In this document: positions 1 to 4,107 of the stretch, piece after piece
Layout: each line of letters starts with the position of its first letter
How positions within the stretch are numbered: position 1 is the stretch's first letter
Assembly: GCA_046734415.1 (NCBI GenBank)
Contig: JBKPRD010000177.1
Span: 1 to 5,701, forward strand
From: DATBLE01 sp046734415
Lineage (GTDB): Bacteria > Actinomycetota > Thermoleophilia > Gaiellales > Gaiellaceae
Direction of reading: 5' to 3'
DNA: 5,701 nt
Notes under the pieces: model-generated
Databases searched by the model: none
Told to the model about the DNA's origin: nothing
Seen by the model: the letters and a program-made list of their open reading frames with translations, nothing else
Program-made: the position numbers and the translations under genes

Positions 1-1319
1 GGGTAGGCGTCGCCCAGCTCGCGTTCGAGCCACGGTACGCGCAGGCGGCCGATGCCGTGGTGGTGGGCAATCGTGCCCCCGGCGGCGAGGGTCGTATCCA
101 TCACGCTGCCCCACGCCGCGAGGTAGACCTCCTCGGCGCGCGCGAAGTCGTCTGGCTTGAGCACGAACGTGATGTAGAGGTTGGTGCCCTGGGCGTAGCT
201 GTGGGAGCTGTGGGCGCTGGCGACGACGATCCCGGGGACCGACTGGAGCGCCGTCACCACCTTGTCGTAGAGCGGCGTGACACGATCCCAGGTGGCCGCG
301 ACCTCGATCGTGTCCACCAGCATCTCCTTGTCGAGGAAGAAGTCCCATGACGGGACCGTGTTGCGGTGGTCCAGCCAGTGCTCGACGGGCGCCGGGCCGA
401 ATTGCGCAGCGTCACCGACCGCCGCCGCCACCGCTCCGAGCTCGGCCTCGACGAGCGTGTCCGGTCCTTCGCAGACCACCAGCAGCGCGCACGTGTCGCC
501 CGAAACCCACTGGCTGAACGTGCGCGCGGTCTCCATCTGGTCGTAGAGCCGCACCACGGCCGGCCGCCAGCCCGGACGGACGATGCGCCGGATGGCGTCG
601 AGGCCCGCCGCCATGCTGGGGAACCCGTAGCTCGCCAGCGCGCGGCGCTCCGGCAGCGGGAAGACCCGCAGCGTCACCTCGGTCACGATTCCGAGCGCAC
701 CCTCGCTGCCGAGGAACAGCTCGCGCAGCGACGGCCCGGTCGATGCCCGCGGCACCGGCGCGAGACGCAGCGTGTCGCCACTCGGAAGCACCACCTCGAG
801 CCCGAGTAGCAGGTCCTCGATGTTGCCGTACTTGGTGGAGAACTGTCCCGCCGAGCGGGTGGCGACGAGACCGCCGAGCGTTGCTCGCTCGATCGACTGC
901 GGGTAGTGACCGGTCGTGTAGCCGCGCGCGCCGATCTGCCGCTCGTACTCGCCGCCGAGGAGGCCGGCCTCTGCGCGCGCCAGGAGCGCGACCTCGTCCA
1001 GGTCGAGGAGGCGATCCATCGCGCGGAGATCGATCACCAGCGATCCCGGCGGCGGCACCGCGCCGCCGAGCACACCCGAGCCACCGCCGTACGGCACGAC
1101 GGCGACCCCGTGCCGCTGCGCGGTTCGCACCGCCGTCGCCACCTCCGCGGTGGTGCGGGGACTGACCACGCACGCCGGGCCGCCCCCCAGCCGCCCCTGC
1201 CGGGCGCGCAGATGCGCCAGGATCCAGTAGTCGGTGCGATGCGCGTCGAGGGCCGCCGCGTCCTCGAGGACGCGATCAGCCCCGAGCTCGTCGCGGAGCG
1301 CGTCGCCGATCTTGCTCAT
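1..1319 (-). CDS. FAD-binding oxidase of the alkyl-dihydroxyacetonephosphate synthase (AGPS) type, 3' end beyond the window
   Basis: The minus strand from an ATG at 1319-1317 stays open to the window edge, giving 439 residues with no stop. Residues 46-220 form a PCMH-type FAD-binding domain: the flavin loop PYGGGSGVLGG (77-87), then RGYTTGHYPQS (132-142), GGLVATRSAGQ (149-159), YGNIEDL (164-170) and GSEGALGIVTEVTLRVFPLP (204-223). The C-terminal FAD-oxidase domain follows, with RLYD (257-260), SWDFFLDKEMLVDTIEVAATW (324-344), SSHSYAQGTNLY (371-382) and the histidine motif GTIAHHHGIGRLR (415-427). The spaced TGHxPxS...GGxVxTRxxG...YGNIEDL set and the HHHG(I/V)G motif are hallmarks of AGPS, which swaps the acyl group of acyl-DHAP for a fatty alcohol in ether-lipid synthesis. 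RLYD may correspond to the RLMD of human AGPS. Bacterial homologues are often annotated only as FAD-linked oxidases, so the substrate is inferred. Roughly 80-120 C-terminal residues should be missing. An in-frame stop 13 codons upstream, with no other start between, fixes the ATG. The ribosome-binding site is weak. Confidence 0.9.
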   Translation of the reverse strand, partial: MSKIGDALRDELGADRVLEDAAALDAHRTDYWILAHLRARQGRLGGGPACVVSPRTTAEVATAVRTAQRHGVAVVPYGGGSGVLGGAVPPPGSLVIDLRAMDRLLDLDEVALLARAEAGLLGGEYERQIGARGYTTGHYPQSIERATLGGLVATRSAGQFSTKYGNIEDLLLGLEVVLPSGDTLRLAPVPRASTGPSLRELFLGSEGALGIVTEVTLRVFPLPERRALASYGFPSMAAGLDAIRRIVRPGWRPAVVRLYDQMETARTFSQWVSGDTCALLVVCEGPDTLVEAELGAVAAAVGDAAQFGPAPVEHWLDHRNTVPSWDFFLDKEMLVDTIEVAATWDRVTPLYDKVVTALQSVPGIVVASAHSSHSYAQGTNLYITFVLKPDDFARAEEVYLAAWGSVMDTTLAAGGTIAHHHGIGRLRVPWLERELGDAY

Positions 1320-1375
1320 AGAACGTCCGTAGAGCGGAGACGGCGGAAGTTCGCAAGCTTACACGCGAGCAGGGG

Positions 1376-1502
1376 TCAGGATTTGGCAACAACAGGGGTC
1401 CCGTTCCCAATCAGCGCTGCGCCAAGGTCATCGGCGGCAGCGGCGTCAGCGAGCGTGAACCATTTGCCGTAGAGATTCAGCGTGAGGGTGCCTTCTGTGG
1501 CT
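1376..1502 (-). pseudogene. Possible C-terminal remnant of a gene interrupted by the insertion element
   Basis: Read on the minus strand from the element's left boundary, one frame stays open for about 41 codons and ends in TGA at 1378-1376. It encodes a plausible protein tail including LNLYGKWFTLADAAAADDLG and then IGNGTPVVAKS. The first two-thirds use mostly G or C at third codon positions, as the neighbouring genes do, and the segment could form an amphipathic helix. The frame continues into the element with arginine-rich, unlikely sequence. It ends 57 bp before the AGPS-type start on the same strand, as an upstream operon partner would. I do not recognise the family. A matching front half was not found beyond the right end of the element, so a chance open frame is the main alternative. 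Confidence 0.3.
1393..1414 (-). repeat. GGGAACGGGACCCC-type motif, left copy
   Basis: The reverse complement reads CTGATTGGGAACGGGACC followed by CCTG. It aligns with the plus-strand motif at 3809-3830 at 18 of 21 positions with one single-base gap, in inverted orientation across the insertion element. The wording resembles the short GGGGTC/GGGAC repeats scattered in many proteobacterial genomes and often associated with REP-type tyrosine transposases. That link is from memory of general patterns and is not demonstrated here. Confidence 0.35.
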
Positions 1503-1526
1503 GAGCAATGATCAAGACCTGTGGAT
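1503..1526 (+). repeat. Left terminal inverted repeat of the IS256-type element
   Basis: The repeat consists of GAGCAAT, two variable bases (GA), then TCAAGACCTGTGGAT. Its reverse complement matches 3610-3633 except at the two variable bases. Similarity to the other end stops sharply on both sides, which sets the boundaries. The TCAAG...TGTGGA core is of the kind seen in IS256-family ends. Confidence 0.85.
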
Positions 1527-1551
1527 GGACCTCGGCGAGGTGACGTGAAGC

Positions 1552-1638
1552 GGGCGCACCTCCCGAGCAAGATCGAAGCAAATAACAAGTTCTCTGATCG
1601 GGGTCGGCGTTGGCGCGCCGACTCGGGAAGGTGCACCC
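1552..1638 (+). promoter_or_regulatory. Transposase leader with a potential hairpin that hides the ribosome-binding site
   Basis: Two arms, 1552-1567 (GGGCGCACCTCCCGAG) and 1622-1638 (CTCGGGAAGGTGCACCC), are complementary except for one mismatch and one bulged base. The right arm contains the likely Shine-Dalgarno GGGAAGG (1625-1631), seven bases before the transposase ATG. A second stem, GTCGGCG (1603-1609) with CGCCGAC (1616-1622), sits inside the loop. If transcribed as a whole, the leader could fold and mask the start. Several insertion sequences use such structures to prevent transposase translation from outside transcripts. The function here is inferred. Confidence 0.5.
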
Positions 1639-2931
1639 ATGCTCAAGGTAGTCCACGACGAGTCCGACCCCAACGCGACGAGCGGATCGGCGAGCTGTTC
1701 GCTGCTCGACGAGATCGTCCGCGACGGTGCCCGGCAGATGCTCGCGGCGGCGTTGCAAGCCGAGGTCTCCGCCTACATCGACGCGTTCCGTGACGAGCTC
1801 GACGAGAACGGCCACCGGCTGGTGGTCCGCAACGGCTACCACGCCGAACGGGAGGTAACCACCGCGGCGGGTGCGGTGCCGGTCCGGCAGCCGCGGGTCA
1901 ACGACAGGCGGATCGATGAGGCAACCGGTGAGCGGAAGCGGTTTGCCAGCGCGATCCTGCCGGCTTGGGCCAGGAAGTCGCCGCAGGTGAGCGAGGTGCT
2001 GCCGCTGCTGTACCTGCACGGCCTGTCGTCTTCGGACTTCGCCCCGGCGTTGAGCCAGTTCCTGGGCACCAGCCACGGGCTGTCGGCCGCCACCATCACG
2101 CGGTTGACCGAGCAGTGGCAGAAGGATGCCACCACGTTCGCCGCCCGCCCGCTGACCGAGGTCGACTACGTGTACCTGTGGGTCGATGGGATCCACCTCA
2201 AGGTTCGCCTCGAGAGCGAAAGGGTGTGCCTGCTGGTGATGATCGGGGTGCGCGCCGATGGCCGCAAGGAGTTGGTTGCGCTCGCCGACGGACACCGGGA
2301 GAGCTCGGAGTCGTGGGCCGACCTGCTGCGTGACTGCAAGCGCCGAGGCATGAGGCCGCCGGTACTCGCGGTCGGCGACGGGGCGCTGGGGTTCTGGAAG
2401 GCCATCCGCGACGTGTTCCCCGACACCCGCGAGCAGCGGTGCTGGTGGCACAAGATCGGCAACGTGCTTGCCGCGCTGCCCAAATCGGCGCACCCGGGCG
2501 CGAAGAAGGCGCTGGCGGAGATCTACAACGCCGAAGACCGCGAGCACGCCGAGGCCGCCGCCGAGGCCTTTGCCGATGTCTACGGGGCGAAGTGGCCGAA
2601 GGTGGCGGCGAAGATCACCGAGGACCTCGACTTGCTGCTCGCGTTCTACGACTACCCCGCCGAGCACTGGATCCACCTGCGCACCACCAACCCGATCGAG
2701 TCCACCTTCGCCACCGTCCGACTGCGGCAGCGGGTCACCAAGGGACCCGGCTCTCGTGCCGCCGGTGTCGCGATGGCGTTCAAGCTCCTCCAGTCCGCCG
2801 AACGCCGCTGGCGCGCCGTCAACGCACCCCACCTGGTCCCGCTCGTCCGCGCCGGGGCACGGTTCGACAAGGGCGTCCTTGTCGAACGACCCGACGACCA
2901 CGAATCAAGATGTGATCGGCAAGTCGCGTGA
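1639..2931 (+). CDS. IS256-family (mutator-type) transposase, apparently intact
   Basis: A 430-residue DDE transposase that catalyses movement of the surrounding element, of the usual length for the family. The N-terminal region has the family wording LVVRNGYHAEREVTTAAGAV (61-80) and PRVNDRRID (85-93). The catalytic triad is most likely D183 (YLWVDGIHLKV), D247 (LAVGDGALGFW) and E354 (RTTNPIESTF). The cysteine/histidine segment RCWWHK (267-272) lies between the second Asp and the Glu, within the largely helical insertion expected there. The C-terminal block VTKGPGSRAAG (366-376) and the ending RFDKGVLVERPDD are also typical. No frameshift or internal stop is seen, so it may be active. The ATG has a GGGAAGG ribosome-binding site, which a leader hairpin could cover. 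A DHFR-like gene follows 62 bp downstream inside the same element. Confidence 0.96.
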   Translation: MLKVVHDESDPNATSGSASCSLLDEIVRDGARQMLAAALQAEVSAYIDAFRDELDENGHRLVVRNGYHAEREVTTAAGAVPVRQPRVNDRRIDEATGERKRFASAILPAWARKSPQVSEVLPLLYLHGLSSSDFAPALSQFLGTSHGLSAATITRLTEQWQKDATTFAARPLTEVDYVYLWVDGIHLKVRLESERVCLLVMIGVRADGRKELVALADGHRESSESWADLLRDCKRRGMRPPVLAVGDGALGFWKAIRDVFPDTREQRCWWHKIGNVLAALPKSAHPGAKKALAEIYNAEDREHAEAAAEAFADVYGAKWPKVAAKITEDLDLLLAFYDYPAEHWIHLRTTNPIESTFATVRLRQRVTKGPGSRAAGVAMAFKLLQSAERRWRAVNAPHLVPLVRAGARFDKGVLVERPDDHESRCDRQVA

Positions 2932-2951
2932 TGCGACCGGTTGTGAGATGG

Positions 2952-2970
2952 TCGACTCACGATGAGTCGA
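2952..2970. promoter_or_regulatory. Perfect 8-bp inverted repeat before the passenger gene (possible operator)
   Basis: TCGACTCA, three bases (CGA), then TGAGTCGA: a perfect dyad lying 10 bp upstream of the Shine-Dalgarno of the DHFR-like gene. Its size and place suit a repressor binding site. As RNA it could form a short hairpin, but it has no U-tract and is not a standard terminator. No strong sigma-70 promoter was found beside it. The role is inferred. Confidence 0.4.
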
Positions 2971-2980
2971 ATCTGTACTG

Positions 2981-2985
2981 AGGAG
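2981..2985 (+). promoter_or_regulatory. Ribosome-binding site of the DHFR-like gene
   Basis: AGGAG, eight bases before the ATG at 2994. It is stronger than the site in front of the transposase and supports independent translation of the passenger gene and this choice of start. Confidence 0.75.
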
Positions 2986-2993
2986 AACTCCAG

Positions 2994-3557
2994 ATGCGCA
3001 GCGTGACCTACTCGATGGCCGTGTCGCTGGACGGCTACGTCGTCGGGCCGGACGGGTCCTTCGACTGGATGGCACCGGACGAGGAGGTCTTTAACCTAGC
3101 CACCGACGAGGTACGCAAGGTCGGAGTCCATCTGCTTGGACGACGGCTGTACGAAACCATGCTGTACTGGGAGACCGCCGACCAGAACCCGTCGCTCGAC
3201 TACTCGACGCTCGAATTCGCCGCGATCTGGAGGGCGCTCCCGAAGGTTGTGTTCTCCACCACGCTGTCGGCGGTACAGGGAAACGCCCGCCTGGCGTCCG
3301 GCGGTCTAGAGGAGGAGATCGAGCGTTTGCGAGCCGAAGCGGCGGAGGGCGACATCGCGATCGGCGGCGCGACGCTCGCCACCGAGGCGGCCGCGTTGGG
3401 TCTCATCGACGAGTATCGGATCAGGGTCTTGCCGGTGCTGGTGGGCGGTGGCCGTCCCTTCTTTCCCCAACGCGAGGACCGGGTGAACCTCGAACTCATC
3501 GAGTCCCGTACCCTCAATTCGAGAGTGGTCTACCTCCGCTACCGCGTGGCCCGCTAG
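2994..3557 (+). CDS. RibD C-terminal/dihydrofolate-reductase-like family protein, passenger gene of the element
   Basis: A 187-residue cytoplasmic protein, complete, and similar in length to the YwjB/YyaP-type members of the RibD-C family. The N-terminus MRSVTYSMAVSLDGYVVGPD (1-20), followed by DWM (24-26), is the family's first strand and substrate-side loop. LLGRRLYETM (47-56) is the conserved helix region. AIGGATLATEAAALGLIDEY (122-141) carries the glycine-rich NADPH-contacting turn, and VLPVLVGGGRPFF (145-157) is the closing strand motif. Known relatives share the fold of dihydrofolate reductase and of the riboflavin-pathway reductase, but most have no assigned substrate. This is not a typical FolA or trimethoprim-resistance DHFR. 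It follows the transposase on the same strand and ends 52 bp before the right terminal repeat. It could be co-transcribed from upstream or use its own promoter. What benefit it gives to element or host is unknown. Confidence 0.9.
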   Translation: MRSVTYSMAVSLDGYVVGPDGSFDWMAPDEEVFNLATDEVRKVGVHLLGRRLYETMLYWETADQNPSLDYSTLEFAAIWRALPKVVFSTTLSAVQGNARLASGGLEEEIERLRAEAAEGDIAIGGATLATEAAALGLIDEYRIRVLPVLVGGGRPFFPQREDRVNLELIESRTLNSRVVYLRYRVAR

Positions 3558-3609
3558 CCGACTCGTCCCGGCGAGCACAAGAAGGGACACGCCAGCCAAC
3601 GGCAAACCG

Positions 3610-3633
3610 ATCCACAGGTCTTGACTATTGCTC
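3610..3633 (-). repeat. Right terminal inverted repeat of the IS256-type element
   Basis: On the plus strand ATCCACAGGTCTTGA, two variable bases, then ATTGCTC. The reverse complement gives GAGCAAT-AG-TCAAGACCTGTGGAT, identical to the left repeat at 22 of 24 positions. It lies about 50 bp after the stop of the DHFR-like gene, the spacing expected between the last gene and the end of such an element. Confidence 0.85.
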
Positions 3634-3673
3634 GTTCGCGGCAGCAGTTCGCCCCTGGTGCTTTGAGGGTATC

Positions 3674-3714
3674 GTCCAGGGCTGCTTGACCCGTCGACGG
3701 GCGAGAGTCTGGAC
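3674..3714. repeat. Nested inverted repeat
   Basis: GTCCAG (3674-3679) pairs with CTGGAC (3709-3714). Inside lies the 12-bp palindrome CCCGTCGACGGG (3690-3701), which could form a four-base-pair stem with a TCGA loop. It has no U-tract, so it is not a standard terminator. It may be a chance structure or a binding site. Confidence 0.3.
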
Positions 3715-3808
3715 AGGGATCACTGCTCTCCCGCAAGCTCGTTAGCCTACATACAGCGTCCTTCAACCGTTGTCGATTCGAGAGCCACATCGGCGGACTC
3801 GGGCACGA

Positions 3809-3830
3809 CTGATAGGGGACGGGGACCCCA
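3809..3830 (+). repeat. GGGGACGGGGACCCC-type motif, right copy
   Basis: CTGATAGGGGACGGGGACC followed by CCA. It aligns with the reverse complement of 1393-1414 at 18 of 21 positions with one gap. It is self-complementary in part (GGGGACCCC at 3821-3829). The two copies flank the insertion element but at unequal distances (88 and 175 bp), so they are not its ends. Confidence 0.35.
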
Positions 3831-3901
3831 TTCCAGCTGCAGGCGGGAGCGATTGGATCAGTACGCTCTACCGGAATGTCACTCCGACTTTCTGGACGCT
3901 A

Positions 3902-3927
3902 TTGACACATCCAGTTGCACTTATAAT
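3902..3927 (+). promoter_or_regulatory. Promoter-like TTGACA/TATAAT pair upstream of the secreted protease gene
   Basis: TTGACA (3902-3907) and TATAAT (3922-3927) both match the sigma-70 consensus perfectly and point towards the protease gene. The spacer is only 14 bp, against an optimum near 17, and no better -35 is seen at 16-18 bp. Transcription starting about seven bases after the -10 would give a leader of roughly 170 nt. The -10 may work with another factor or the pair may be fortuitous. Confidence 0.35.
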
Positions 3928-4097
3928 CCCAGACACAAGCTCCACCATGCAAGACGAACTTGCCATCGGGACGAGCCCAAGGATAGACTCTCGTCACACA
4001 CAGCAGAATCGTCCGACGTCCGACTTCGCCACATCCGCCGTGCACGCGGCTGCTTGCAAGGACCGTCTGGCCCGTTCGCACGCAGCAAGCTCGCGAG

Positions 4098-4102
4098 AGG
4101 AG
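4098..4102 (+). promoter_or_regulatory. Ribosome-binding site of the secreted protease gene
   Basis: AGGAG, five bases before the ATG at 4108, in a purine-rich stretch. Together with the signal peptide that follows at once, it fixes the start. Confidence 0.75.
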
Positions 4103-4107
4103 AAGTC

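Larger units (their letters stand above)
1320..1502. other. Intergenic stretch between the AGPS-type gene and the insertion element
   Basis: This holds the upstream region of the minus-strand oxidase gene. No clear promoter or Shine-Dalgarno site for that gene was found. The octamer CAGGGGTC occurs twice, at 1370-1377 and 1393-1400. A possible minus-strand gene tail occupies 1376-1502 and is listed separately. Confidence 0.5.
1503..3633 (+). mobile_element. IS256-family insertion element carrying a passenger gene
   Basis: A 2131-bp unit bounded by 24-bp inverted repeats (1503-1526 and 3610-3633) that match at 22 positions. It contains an IS256-family transposase and then a RibD-C/DHFR-like gene on the same strand. 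Ordinary IS256 elements are about 1.2-1.5 kb and end shortly after the transposase stop. Here the right repeat lies about 680 bp beyond that stop and no repeat-like sequence is visible in 2932-2993, so the extra gene appears to be inside the element. The family usually makes 8-9 bp target duplications, but none is visible at these boundaries. The element may be old, may have recombined, or its exact ends may differ by a few bases. Confidence 0.8.
3634..4107. other. Intergenic region between the element and the secreted protease gene
   Basis: About 470 bp without a convincing gene, by eye less GC-rich than the flanking coding DNA. Short open frames exist on both strands but have no recognisable motifs. 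The region contains a nested inverted repeat (3674-3714), the right copy of a GGGGACGGGG-type motif (3809-3830), a promoter-like TTGACA/TATAAT pair (3902-3927) and the leader of the protease gene. Nothing else could be identified. Confidence 0.6.

Noticed and set aside
412..1173. 253-codon minus-strand frame within the oxidase region
   Set aside because: It is an out-of-frame shadow made of low-complexity Arg/Gly/Ala sequence. The true minus-strand frame encodes the AGPS-type oxidase across the same bases.
1477..2901. 474-codon open frame on the minus strand, opposite the transposase
   Set aside because: It is a high-GC shadow frame of the transposase, whose plus-strand product is unmistakable. 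The minus-strand product shows no family motifs.
2994..3557. Trimethoprim-resistance dihydrofolate reductase
   Set aside because: The motifs are those of the RibD-C/YwjB-like family, not those of FolA or Dfr enzymes, so a resistance role is not supported.
3558..3609. Terminator after the DHFR-like gene
   Set aside because: Only a four-base-pair stem (CTCG/CGAG) is present and there is no T-run.
3621..3649. Outward-facing -35 (TTGACT) in the right terminal repeat that could form a hybrid promoter
   Set aside because: No -10-like hexamer is found 16-18 bp further on, and the same check at the left end also fails.
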